DNA of 64,000 bases from Asticcacaulis taihuensis. GTDB taxonomy: Bacteria > Pseudomonadota > Alphaproteobacteria > Caulobacterales > Caulobacteraceae. The stretch covers positions 62,001-126,000 of the forward strand of contig NZ_FMTS01000008.1 in the NCBI RefSeq assembly GCF_900100255.1, given 5' to 3'. This document shows, piece after piece, positions 34,630-42,991 of the stretch (the first letter of the stretch is position 1; the number at the start of each line of letters is the position of its first letter). Under the pieces are notes generated by a model. It saw only the letters and a program-made list of their open reading frames with translations. It did no database searches and was not told the DNA's origin. Made by a program: the position numbers and the translations under genes.

Positions 34630-35130
34630 TCAGGTGTAGAGGCCAGCCGCTTCGAGGTGTTCCTTGACGCGGGCTTCCAGTGTTTCGGACAGCATGAGGC
34701 CCGTCGGATGATCCACGGTCTTGATCTGGCCGCGCACAATAGCGCGAATGGCATCGAGGTGGGCTTCGACCAGTTTCCACGGCGCGATCATGCGCTTTTC
34801 TTCCTCGTCCAGCATCTTGCACAGCGAACCGGCCACGCGCGTGATCAGCGGGAACCCGTAGGTTGTGCCCAACCCCTTGAGATCATGGGCGCGATAAAAG
34901 AGCTGGTCGGAATTCACCATGTTCAGCCCTTCTTCCTTGATCCGGGCCTGAACCTCTTCCAGCTTCCTGATTTCATCCATCAACCAGTCTTCAAAATGGT
35001 TGGACAGATCGGCCAGGGCCGCCTCGGCCTTGGCGACGGCCTGGGCATCCAGCGCGCCCAGCCGTCCGCCCACCTTGGCGCGTAAGGTGTTTGGCACTTG
35101 AATAATCTGAGCTTTTTCCGGCATGGCCAT
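34630..35130 (-). CDS. Histidine phosphotransfer (Hpt) domain protein
   Basis: A 166-residue all-helical protein. FYRAHDLKGLGTTYGFPLIT near residue 80 is the Hpt motif with the phosphorylated His in HDLKG. It has no kinase or receiver domain, so it should shuttle phosphate between a hybrid kinase and a response regulator. No two-component genes are close, so its partners are unknown. It converges on the arabinofuranosidase gene and is probably transcribed alone. Confidence 0.78.
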   Translation of the reverse strand: MAMPEKAQIIQVPNTLRAKVGGRLGALDAQAVAKAEAALADLSNHFEDWLMDEIRKLEEVQARIKEEGLNMVNSDQLFYRAHDLKGLGTTYGFPLITRVAGSLCKMLDEEEKRMIAPWKLVEAHLDAIRAIVRGQIKTVDHPTGLMLSETLEARVKEHLEAAGLYT

Positions 35131-35211
35131 TTCAGGTAAACCTTCTACGCAAATCGAATGAACCGATGTTATACGAAGGTCATTTAAGAACCGCTAATGC
35201 GCCGGAAATTT

Positions 35212-36858
35212 CTATCCGGCCGCCACGCGCCAGATACGGCTCCCCGCATCATCCGACACATAGAGCGCGCCATCCGGCCCGACCGCAACACCCACAGGGC
35301 GGCCCGACACATGCCGGTCATCGAGAATGAACCCCGTCAGGAAGTCCTCATATTCGCCAGTCGGGCGGCCGTCTTTCATACGGGCGATCACCACCTTAGA
35401 GCCAGTGCGCGCCGCCCGGTTCCATGAGCCATGCAAGGCGATAAAGGCCGCGCCGTCATATTGCGGCGGAAAGGCCGAGGCCGCGCCCGCCGGTGCCTGG
35501 TAGAAGGTAAAGCCGAGCGGAGCCGAATGCGAAACGAACAGCGTATCGGGCACACTGACCTTGCCTTTCAGGTCCGGGCGCACGCCGGCCTGGCGCGGGT
35601 CTTCATGATCACCGAGATAGTACCACGGCCAGCCGAAAAACTGGCCGTCGGCGACACGGGTGAAATAGTCCGGCACCAGATTGTCGCCCAGCATATCGCG
35701 TTCGTTGGTCGTGCAGTAGAGGTCATCCGTGCCGGGCCTGAAGGCCAGGCCAACGCAGTTGCGGATGCCGGTGGCGAACACATGCCGGTCGCTGCCATCC
35801 GTCCGGAAACGCAGCACCAAAGCCCGCCCCGCCTCGCTGCCCCAGCTTTCGCCCAGGGCGTGACCGGCGATGAAGTCCTTCGGCGCCTTGCCGATCCCTT
35901 CCGCCACATTACTGGCAGAACCGACACTGACATAGATATACTGGCCGTCGCCTGAGACAGCCATATCGCGCGTCGAATGGCCGCCGGTCGTTGAAAGATT
36001 GGCGACCACCGTTTCAGCTTTACCACCAGCGATCGGAATCCGCACGACCGAGCCAACATTGGCGATATAGACATAACCGTTCAGGAAGGCGATGCCGAAC
36101 GGCTGATCCAGTCCTTCGGCAAAGGTCTCCCGTGCGGCGCTGACCCTGCCGCCCTGATTACGAAATACGCTGATGCGCCCCCGGCCGGATTCCGCTATGT
36201 AAAGATCGCCGTTCGGCGCCGTGCGCATATTGCGCGGCCCGTCCAGGTCATTCGAGAACTGCGACACAGTAAAACCTGCCGGCGCCTTCGGCAGGAAATT
36301 CGCCGATGGCGCGACATATTGCGCGCTGTTGCCGGCGGAATTGGTGGCAAAGGGCTTCGGCAAATCCGCCACCGTCACCTGGTGCAGGACGCCCGGCGCG
36401 TCTTTTCGCCAGTCAAAATTGCCGTTTCCGCTCACCGGCGCCACAGCCTTTGTGGCGGCAGCGGCTTTGCCGTTCAGGCTGGTCAGGTAGGCGATCAGGT
36501 TACGGCGGTCGGTAGCGTCCGGCACATTGACCGGCATCTGCGTGCCCGGCATGGCCTGCTGCGGATCGGCCAGGAAGGCATCGAGGTTGCTTTCACCCCA
36601 GGTTTCGCCGCGGCCATGAGCCGCCTTCAGGGCATCGGAGTAGTCAAAGCCCGCCACGCCGCCGATCTTGCGGCCGGCTACGCCAAACAGGGGCGGCCCC
36701 TGAAACGTTCCCATGGCCGGGCTGGCGTCGTGGCACAGCGCGCAATTAGCGGCGAAAACCGCCTTGCCTGCCGCAATCTGCTCCGGCGAAGCCGCCTTTG
36801 AACAGGCCGGCAAGGCCAGGGTCATCAGCAGACACAGGCCCGCCAGCAGCGGCCTCAT
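35212..36858 (-). CDS. Lipoprotein fusion of cytochrome c and PQQ-type sugar dehydrogenase-like beta-propeller
   Basis: A 548-residue lipoprotein precursor: MRPLLAGLCLLMTLALPAC with lipobox LPAC. Residues 25-125 form a class I cytochrome c (CALCHDASP heme site; MPGTQMPVNVP with the axial Met). After a linker, residues 170-548 form a six-bladed propeller of the soluble sugar/aldose dehydrogenase type: DGPRNMRTAPNGDLYIAESG, RDMAVSGDGQYIYVSVGSAS, ATGIRNCVGLAFRPGTDDLY, FFGWPWYYLG, GSWNRAARTG. The cytochrome could carry electrons from sugar oxidation. The start overlaps the M23 peptidase stop by one base. Confidence 0.85.
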   Translation of the reverse strand: MRPLLAGLCLLMTLALPACSKAASPEQIAAGKAVFAANCALCHDASPAMGTFQGPPLFGVAGRKIGGVAGFDYSDALKAAHGRGETWGESNLDAFLADPQQAMPGTQMPVNVPDATDRRNLIAYLTSLNGKAAAATKAVAPVSGNGNFDWRKDAPGVLHQVTVADLPKPFATNSAGNSAQYVAPSANFLPKAPAGFTVSQFSNDLDGPRNMRTAPNGDLYIAESGRGRISVFRNQGGRVSAARETFAEGLDQPFGIAFLNGYVYIANVGSVVRIPIAGGKAETVVANLSTTGGHSTRDMAVSGDGQYIYVSVGSASNVAEGIGKAPKDFIAGHALGESWGSEAGRALVLRFRTDGSDRHVFATGIRNCVGLAFRPGTDDLYCTTNERDMLGDNLVPDYFTRVADGQFFGWPWYYLGDHEDPRQAGVRPDLKGKVSVPDTLFVSHSAPLGFTFYQAPAGAASAFPPQYDGAAFIALHGSWNRAARTGSKVVIARMKDGRPTGEYEDFLTGFILDDRHVSGRPVGVAVGPDGALYVSDDAGSRIWRVAAG

Positions 36859-37511
36859 CAAATCCCCAGCAACGGGGCGGGATCGGGACAGATTTGTTTC
36901 CATTGTTCGCGCTCGCTCTTCTTGAAAACCCCGGGATAGTCGCCCCGCTTGCCCTGCATATCGAGGATAAGCTGGAAATGCAGGTGTGGCGGCCAGTCGC
37001 CATTTACCGCCGCTTCGCCCAGTCGCGCCATCTCTTCGCCCGCCGCCACGGGCTTGCCAACAAACAGGCCGTCAAGACTGTCACGACTCAGGTGACCATA
37101 GAGTGTGTAAAAAATCAGTTCTGACGTGACTTCGTGTTCGAGAATGATCGTCGGCCCATAGTCTTTCGGATTGGCATTATCCTGGAAGCTGTGTACGCGC
37201 CCTGCCAGCGGCGCAAAAACAGGCATTCGGGCCGCGTCAAAAAGATCGATTCCGAGATGGATGGTGCGCGGCTCAGAGCCATCAGGCGTTTCAAACACCG
37301 GTCCGGAATAGATAGCCCGTTCCTCGTCATAGCCCCCAACCAGCAAACCCTTTGCCAGAACGGCATCACCCGACAGGCCGTTTATCAGCCCCAGCCTCCG
37401 CGCGCCTTGGGCATCGAGACGGATTGGCTCGAAGCGCGTATGCAGCCCGCGCATGATTTCGGCGCGCGGCGGTGCGGTTTTCAGCCAGTCGGTATAAAGC
37501 GCATAAGTCAT
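36858..37511 (-). CDS. M23-family peptidase domain protein
   Basis: A 217-residue protein with the LytM/M23 zinc motifs: IHLGIDLFDAAR (H-x3-D), YGHLSRDSL, and PPHLHFQLIL (H-x-H). The zinc ligands are complete. There is no signal peptide, which is unusual for a peptidoglycan hydrolase and may mean that it acts on another substrate or in the cytoplasm. The stop codon overlaps the start of the cytochrome-dehydrogenase gene. Confidence 0.8.
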   Translation of the reverse strand: MTYALYTDWLKTAPPRAEIMRGLHTRFEPIRLDAQGARRLGLINGLSGDAVLAKGLLVGGYDEERAIYSGPVFETPDGSEPRTIHLGIDLFDAARMPVFAPLAGRVHSFQDNANPKDYGPTIILEHEVTSELIFYTLYGHLSRDSLDGLFVGKPVAAGEEMARLGEAAVNGDWPPHLHFQLILDMQGKRGDYPGVFKKSEREQWKQICPDPAPLLGI

Positions 37512-37566
37512 CCCACCAAACCTAGCCCAGACTTGCCCGCCCGGCAATCAGGCTGTAGGAAGCCGC

Positions 37567-38328
37567 ATGTCCATAAGCAAAACATATGATGGCGATGAGC
37601 CGGTACGGGTCAACAAGTGGCTGGCCCAGAGCGGCGTATGCTCGCGGCGCGAGGCCGACAGCCTGATCGCGGAGGGACTGGTTAAAATCGATGGCGTAAC
37701 CATCACATCCGCCGGCCACAAGATCGAGCCCGGCCAGACGCTGACGCTCGACCACGGCGGCGCAGCGGCGCTCGATGCCCGCATGACCATTATCTATCAC
37801 AAGCCCATCGGCATCGTGTCCGGCCAGCCGGAGCCGGGCGAAACGCCGGCTATCCGTATGATCCGCCGCGCCAATGTTTTCGGCCCCGCGGATGTCTATC
37901 CCGATCAAAACAGCAAGCTGGCGCCGGTGGGCCGGCTCGACAAGGATTCGCGCGGCCTTCTGATCCTTTCCGAAGATGGCGTGCTGGCCAAGGCGATCAT
38001 CGGCCCGGAAAGCGACCTGGAAAAGGAATATCGCGTCATAGTGCGCGGGCCGATCTTCGAGGAAAAACTGAAATGGCTGCGCCACGGCCTCGAACTCGAC
38101 GGCCGCAAGCTCAAGCCCGCCAAGGTCATCCAGACCGGCGATCAGGCCCTGACTTTCATACTAAAAGAAGGCCGCAATCGCCAGATCCGCCGCATGTGCG
38201 ACATGTGCGAACTGCGCGTGGTCGATCTCTACCGCGTCCGCATTGGCAGTCTGCGCATCGGAAACCTGCCGGAAGGCCAATGGCGGTTTATCACGCCGGA
38301 AGAACGCGCCGCCCTGATCAAGGGCTGA
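37567..38328 (+). CDS. rRNA pseudouridine synthase, RluF/RsuA type
   Basis: A 253-residue enzyme. An S4 RNA-binding domain (residues 12-60, VRVNKWLAQSGVCSRREADS) precedes the RsuA-family catalytic domain: VGRLDKDSRGLLILSEDG with the catalytic Asp, and LKEGRNRQIRRMCDMCELRV. The IYHKPIGIVSG segment and length fit RluF (23S U2604) best, but RluB/RluE/RsuA paralogues cannot be excluded. It overlaps the converging alkB-like gene by 11 bases. Confidence 0.88.
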   Translation: MSISKTYDGDEPVRVNKWLAQSGVCSRREADSLIAEGLVKIDGVTITSAGHKIEPGQTLTLDHGGAAALDARMTIIYHKPIGIVSGQPEPGETPAIRMIRRANVFGPADVYPDQNSKLAPVGRLDKDSRGLLILSEDGVLAKAIIGPESDLEKEYRVIVRGPIFEEKLKWLRHGLELDGRKLKPAKVIQTGDQALTFILKEGRNRQIRRMCDMCELRVVDLYRVRIGSLRIGNLPEGQWRFITPEERAALIKG

Positions 38329-38905
38329 CATAGCGAAAGGTCACTGACAGTCGCCTTTGGCGCGGCAGGATCAGCCCGCCCACCTTGTCCGTCTTACGGC
38401 CGGTAATGCCGTGCATCCATTTTTCCCGCGCCTCGCCCTGCATGGTCAACCGGCTGCGGGGATAAAGATACTGTGCGCGCGGGGCGTGGCCCAGCCGCGT
38501 AAAATCCATCATGATCGGAGACCCCAGGCTGATAATAGCCACGGATTTTATGCGCTCCGCGTCCCGGTCCTTGTGGGCACCAATCCCCTGCCCCGGATGA
38601 TATTCATTGACCAGCGCCCGCTCCGGCACGCCCTGGAAAATGCCATCGGCATGGAGACGCGCCGCCAGCCAGCGCAGCCAGTCCGGCATGGGCTGCGGCC
38701 GGTATTCGTCCGGCGCGCCATAGGCCGTGTCATCCGGGGCCCAGCCATACCACTGTCGCCGACGCAGGAGTTCCATCGACCAAGGCTGTTTGTCGATCTC
38801 ACCAATCAGGGCCTCCTCCTCCGACGGCGTGATATAGTCGTCCACGTAATCCAGGCCGGATATCAGCTCATCTTCAAACAGGGACAGGCTCGGTAAGGCA
38901 GGCAT
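38318..38905 (-). CDS. AlkB-type 2-oxoglutarate/Fe(II) dioxygenase
   Basis: A 195-residue protein with the AlkB core: LVNEYHPGQGIGAHKDRD contains H-x-D, KWMHGITGR the distal His and LSVTFRYVSP the 2-oxoglutarate-binding Arg. SVAIISLGSPIMMDF is the conserved strand pair. It oxidatively removes alkyl groups from nucleic acids (or, in ABH8-like branches, modifies tRNA). The N-terminal FEDELISGLDYVDDYIT layout resembles ALKBH6/8-like bacterial proteins rather than E. coli AlkB. Confidence 0.85.
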   Translation of the reverse strand: MPALPSLSLFEDELISGLDYVDDYITPSEEEALIGEIDKQPWSMELLRRRQWYGWAPDDTAYGAPDEYRPQPMPDWLRWLAARLHADGIFQGVPERALVNEYHPGQGIGAHKDRDAERIKSVAIISLGSPIMMDFTRLGHAPRAQYLYPRSRLTMQGEAREKWMHGITGRKTDKVGGLILPRQRRLSVTFRYVSP

Positions 38906-39033
38906 TCAGCGCTCTCATTTTTCAGAACAAAATAAGAACACTTATCCGAGCCCAAATCAAGGCTTCTGTGGCCAGGCACAAACATCTATGCTTTTAGAGG
39001 GCTCCCCAGGCCCTGCTTCTGACGAGACCCTTT

Positions 39034-39807
39034 ATGTGCGAACTTCTGGCGATGAGCGCCAATGTGCCCACCGATGTGCGCTTCAGCTTCGCCGCCCTAT
39101 CACAACGTGGCGGTGCCACGGGCGCGCATACCGACGGCTGGGGCATCAGCTTCTACGAGCAGAAGGGCTGCCGCAGCATCCACGACCCCAATCCCAGCGC
39201 CCATTCGGAGCTGGCGCGGTTCATCAAGTCCTATCCCATCAAGAGCCTGATCGTCATTGCCCATGTGCGCAAGGCCAATCGCGGCCGGATAGCGCTGGAA
39301 AACACCCATCCGTTCAGCCGCGAACTGTGGGGCAGCGCCTGGAGCTTCGCCCATAACGGCCAGTTGAAGGGCATCAAGAAGCGCCCCCTGACCTTTTATT
39401 CACCGATCGGCACGACGGACAGCGAACATGCCTTCTGCTGGCTGCTCGATCGGTTGCGCACGCAGTTTCCGAAACGTCCGTCCGATCCCGTGCTGGCCCG
39501 CGCGATAGCCGAGTTGTTCGCGGAACTGCGCAGATTGGGGGTGTTCAATGCGCTGCTGAGCGACGGCCGCGCCCTCTATGCCAGTTGCTCGACCAAACTG
39601 TGCTATGTCGAGCGCCGCGCGCCTTTTGGCCAGGCCAGCCTGATCGACGAGGACATGGAGGTCGATTTCGCCCAGGAAACAACGCCCGATGACCGCGTGG
39701 TTATCCTGGCCTCGACACCCCTCACCCGCAACGAGACATGGACGCCTGTCGAACCACAGACCACGTTGTTGGCGCGCAATGGGAACATTGTGAAAACATT
39801 CCGATAA
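39034..39807 (+). CDS. Class II glutamine amidotransferase (YafJ-like)
   Basis: A 257-residue N-terminal-nucleophile amidotransferase. After Met removal, Cys2 (MCELLAMSAN) is the nucleophile; HTDGWGISFYEQ, IAHVRKANRG, HPFSRELWGSAWSFAHNGQL and DSEHAFCWLLDRL are family motifs. It hydrolyses a gamma-glutamyl amide, but no acceptor or synthetase domain is attached, so the substrate is unknown. The start is fixed by the catalytic Cys. Confidence 0.9.
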   Translation: MCELLAMSANVPTDVRFSFAALSQRGGATGAHTDGWGISFYEQKGCRSIHDPNPSAHSELARFIKSYPIKSLIVIAHVRKANRGRIALENTHPFSRELWGSAWSFAHNGQLKGIKKRPLTFYSPIGTTDSEHAFCWLLDRLRTQFPKRPSDPVLARAIAELFAELRRLGVFNALLSDGRALYASCSTKLCYVERRAPFGQASLIDEDMEVDFAQETTPDDRVVILASTPLTRNETWTPVEPQTTLLARNGNIVKTFR

Positions 39808-39845
39808 ACAGCGACAGTGCCGCCTGCTCTGTAAAACTTATGGGT

Positions 39846-39865
39846 CCAGGGGGCTTGCCCCCTGG
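39846..39865 (-). terminator. Hairpin directly behind tRNA-Leu(TAA)
   Basis: CCAGGGGG and CCCCCTGG form a perfect 8-bp stem with a 4-base loop that starts right after the tRNA CCA on the minus strand. A TTTT run follows about 9 bases on. Probable terminator. Confidence 0.6.
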
Positions 39866-39952
39866 TGGTGCGGCCAGCCGGGGTCGAACCGGCATAGGAT
39901 TGCTCCTGGCAGATTTTAAGTCTGCTGCGTCTACCAATTTCGCCATGGCCGC
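39866..39952 (-). tRNA. tRNA-Leu (TAA)
   Basis: An 87-base cloverleaf with long variable arm and encoded CCA. Acceptor GCGGCCA/TGGCCGC, anticodon stem CAGA/TCTG around CTTAAAA with TAA, T arm GGTTCGACCCC. Confidence 0.96.
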
Positions 39953-40006
39953 ATGTCCAGGCAGGCAGGGGGATGCTTCTGCCTGAAACGGAGGGAGTCG
40001 TAAAGC

Positions 40007-41455
40007 CTACTTTGTGTCTTTCGCGGGCAGCTTGAAGCGGACATCAGTATTGGCCATCAGCCACAGGGTGGCGGTCCAGGCGGCGACGTTCTGGCTCAGT
40101 TGCTGCGGATCGATGCGGTCCAGCGTATCGTTGGGCGTATGGTGGGTATCGAAATAGCGGTAGCCGTCCTGATTGAGATCGAAGGCCGGCACGAAACCGT
40201 TCATGGCGCCGGAATCCTCACCGCCGCCCGGCGTGGCCTTGGTGTCCTGATAGATGCCCAGCGGATAAAGCAGGTTGCCCAGTTTGGTGACAAAAGCCGC
40301 ATCGTCGGTCGGCATCAGGGAGAAGTTGTTGATTTTGTCGGCCCCGAAGTCGGACTCGGCGTGCGCCACATAGTTGGCCAGTTCGGCCTTGTGCGCCTCG
40401 CGGAAAGCGCCGCCGCCGGTTTCAGTCGTATCCCCGGCTGGTTGCGAGACCTCTTCCGAGCCCCAGAAAACAACACGGATCGTGCGCTTCGGTTTGAGAT
40501 TATGATCGATCATCACCTTGGCCGCCGCCATGGTGATGGCGATGCCGGAACCATCATCAATCGCACCCGTGCCCTGGTCCCAGCTATCGAGGTGACCACC
40601 GACCACGATGGTTTCCTGCGGTTTTTCAGACCCGACCAGATCCGCCACCACGTTCTGCGAGGTCTTGAGCCCCAGGAACTGGCCGGTCGTCTTCATGTGA
40701 ATGCGGACCGGTCCGCCCTTCCCGGCCTTTTGCAGGGCTTCGATGCGACCAAGCTGGGAAGCGTCCGGCGCGCTGATCGCCATGGCCGGGATGCCCTTGC
40801 CATCCGACCAGGCCGAGGCGCCGGCATGGGGGAAGCGATTGCCATCCGTGCTGAGACTGCGCATGACAAAGCCGACCGCGCCGCGCTTCTGGGCCTCCAT
40901 CGGCCCCTTGGCGCGCACCGTGCCCGACATGCGGCCATAGCCTGAGCCATTGCTGGCCTTGGCCATGGGCTGGAGAATGACAACGATCTTGCCGGTCAAG
41001 TCCTGCGCGGAATCGAGAAATTCCTGATATGTATCAAACATGACGGCTTCGGCCTCGACCTCGCCGGCCGTGGTGCCACCGAGCGACACACCGACCAGGG
41101 GCTGGGCAAATTCACCGGTGATGGCGATGGTTTCCGGACCGCCGCGCGCCCAGACATGGAGCGGAAAGGTCTCGATATGGACGTTCTGAAAGCCCAGTTC
41201 CTTCAGATGCGCGGCGGCCCATTCGGCGGCGCGCTTTTCAGAATCGCTGCCGGCCGGACGCGGGCCAAAGCGCGTGGTCAGTTCCGAGAGGAAATCATAG
41301 GCGACATTGGATTTCAGCGCGTCGTCACGCAAAGCGGCCGCCTGAACCTCGACCGACACCGGCGCGGCCGCCACAGGGACAGGCTTTGGTTTGGCCATAA
41401 CCGGTAGGGCGCTCAGGGTGAGAACGGCGGCAAGGCCGGTGACAGCTAATTTCAT
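40007..41455 (-). CDS. Secreted M28-family metallopeptidase
   Basis: A 482-residue precursor with signal peptide MKLAVTGLAAVLTLSALPVMA. A protease-associated (PA) domain covers about 130-260. The M28 catalytic part has VVGGHLDSWDQG (Zn His and Asp), AIDDGSGIAI, VVFWGSEEV with the catalytic Glu pair, HAESDFGAD and FDTHHTPNDTLD with the last zinc His. It acts as an aminopeptidase or carboxypeptidase in the periplasm. GAGGAAT lies before the ATG at 41455. Confidence 0.9.
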   Translation of the reverse strand: MKLAVTGLAAVLTLSALPVMAKPKPVPVAAAPVSVEVQAAALRDDALKSNVAYDFLSELTTRFGPRPAGSDSEKRAAEWAAAHLKELGFQNVHIETFPLHVWARGGPETIAITGEFAQPLVGVSLGGTTAGEVEAEAVMFDTYQEFLDSAQDLTGKIVVILQPMAKASNGSGYGRMSGTVRAKGPMEAQKRGAVGFVMRSLSTDGNRFPHAGASAWSDGKGIPAMAISAPDASQLGRIEALQKAGKGGPVRIHMKTTGQFLGLKTSQNVVADLVGSEKPQETIVVGGHLDSWDQGTGAIDDGSGIAITMAAAKVMIDHNLKPKRTIRVVFWGSEEVSQPAGDTTETGGGAFREAHKAELANYVAHAESDFGADKINNFSLMPTDDAAFVTKLGNLLYPLGIYQDTKATPGGGEDSGAMNGFVPAFDLNQDGYRYFDTHHTPNDTLDRIDPQQLSQNVAAWTATLWLMANTDVRFKLPAKDTK

Positions 41456-41469
41456 GATATTCCTCAAAG

Positions 41470-42261
41470 TTACGCGGTAATTTCTTCAAAACTGGCCAGC
41501 GGATTGCGCGCCTTGCCGGCTTCCACCACCGAGGCTAGCGCCGCCTTCAGTTCATTCGTGGCAGCATCGACCTGCTCGGCATCCCGGCCGCGGACCACCA
41601 GGTGCGTACCGAAGGCGCCATCGAGCGACAGGCCATAGGGATAGCTGCCGAGCGACAGGTCGGGATAACGTGCATTAATCTCACGCAGGGCATCGGCTGC
41701 CGCGCTTTCACCGACATAGGATAGCTTGAGGGTGCGCGACAGCACGCGCGCGCCGGTGCGCAGACGCGGCGCCACGTCTTCCAGCATGGCCTCCATTATC
41801 TTGGGGACACCCGCCATGACGAACACATTGCCCAACTGGAAGCCGGGCGCGGCCGAAACCGGATTTTTGATCAGTTCCGCGCCATGGGGAATGCGCGCCA
41901 TGCGGCGGCTGTTTTCATTCAGCGTCCAGCCCATGGCGATGGAGCGATCCATCAGCAATTTCAGCGCCGCCGGGTGCTCGCTGATATCCACGCCGAAAGC
42001 CTTTGCCATGCAGTCGGCCGTGATATCGTCGTGCGTCGGTCCGATGCCGCCGGTGGTAAAAAGATATTCATAAGTATTGCGCAGCGCATTGACGGTCTCG
42101 ATGATCTGGTCCGCCTCATCATGCACAACCCGCACCTCGCGCAGGTCGATACCCAGCGCGCCGAGAAACCGGGCGATTGTATTGATATTGGAGTCAGTGG
42201 TACGCCCGGACAGGATCTCGTCGCCGATAATCAGAATGGCGGCGGTCGGATTGGTCGTCAT
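41470..42261 (-). CDS. CinA-like molybdopterin-binding domain protein
   Basis: A 263-residue protein beginning ILIIGDEILSGRTTDSNINT, then FTTGGIGPTHDDITADCMAK, the hallmarks of the CinA N-terminal (MoCF-biosynthesis) domain. The C-terminal nicotinamide-nucleotide amidase domain of full CinA is absent. Related short proteins act as ADP-ribose or NMN-linked pyrophosphatases. The start at 42261 matches the family; it is 37 bases from the divergent sfsA start. Confidence 0.85.
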   Translation of the reverse strand: MTTNPTAAILIIGDEILSGRTTDSNINTIARFLGALGIDLREVRVVHDEADQIIETVNALRNTYEYLFTTGGIGPTHDDITADCMAKAFGVDISEHPAALKLLMDRSIAMGWTLNENSRRMARIPHGAELIKNPVSAAPGFQLGNVFVMAGVPKIMEAMLEDVAPRLRTGARVLSRTLKLSYVGESAAADALREINARYPDLSLGSYPYGLSLDGAFGTHLVVRGRDAEQVDAATNELKAALASVVEAGKARNPLASFEEITA

Positions 42262-42298
42262 GGGAAGGGCTCCAGTGGTCTCAGATTCACTTATCGGC

Positions 42299-42991
42299 AT
42301 GAGCGGTCTCATAAAAGGGCGGCTCGTCACCAGATACAAGCGATTCTTCGCCAATATCGAACTCGATACAGGTGAAATCATTACAGCACACTGCCCGAAC
42401 CCCGGCAAGATGCTGGGCCTGCTGACGTCAGGGACGCCTGCCTTGGTCACGCCACTCAATGATCCCAAGAAAAAGTTGCAGTACCGGCTGGAGGCGCTGG
42501 CGCAGGATAACATATGGGTGGGCATCAATACGCAGTGGCCCAACCGCCTGATCAACAAGGCGGTCGCGCTGGACCTCGTGCCCGAATTGACCGGCTACGC
42601 CGCCATACAGCCGGAGAAAAAATACGGCCGCAATTCGCGCATTGACCTCTATACCAGCGGCCACGCTTTCCGCCCTGACGCCTATATCGAGATCAAGAAC
42701 GTCCATTTTTCACGGCAAGCAGGTCTGGCGGAATTCCCCGATTGCGTGACGCAACGCGGAACTAAACATCTTTATGAACTGATCGAAATGGTGAAGACCG
42801 GCTCTCGCGCCGTCGTTGTTTTTTGTGTTCAGCGCGATGACTGCCAGCGTTTCGATATCGCCCGCGACTGCGATCCCGGTTTCGGCCGCGCCTATGATGC
42901 CGCCCGCGAGGCCGGCGTGGAGTTTATCGCCACCGGATTTGGCTTTTCCGAAACGGGCCTGCGCCTGGCCACTGGGCTGGAAATCATCTGA
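42299..42991 (+). CDS. sfsA: SfsA family protein
   Basis: A 230-residue protein with the SfsA pattern: KGRLVTRYKRFFANIELDTG, TAHCPNPGKMLGLL, ALDLVPELTGY, DAYIEIKNVHFSR and GTKHLYELIEMVKTGSRAVV. SfsA has an OB-like DNA-binding part fused to a nuclease-like fold; it was first linked to maltose metabolism in E. coli, but its molecular role is unsettled. The ribosome binding site is weak. Its end overlaps the MprF-like gene by 8 bases. Confidence 0.92.
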   Translation: MSGLIKGRLVTRYKRFFANIELDTGEIITAHCPNPGKMLGLLTSGTPALVTPLNDPKKKLQYRLEALAQDNIWVGINTQWPNRLINKAVALDLVPELTGYAAIQPEKKYGRNSRIDLYTSGHAFRPDAYIEIKNVHFSRQAGLAEFPDCVTQRGTKHLYELIEMVKTGSRAVVVFCVQRDDCQRFDIARDCDPGFGRAYDAAREAGVEFIATGFGFSETGLRLATGLEII

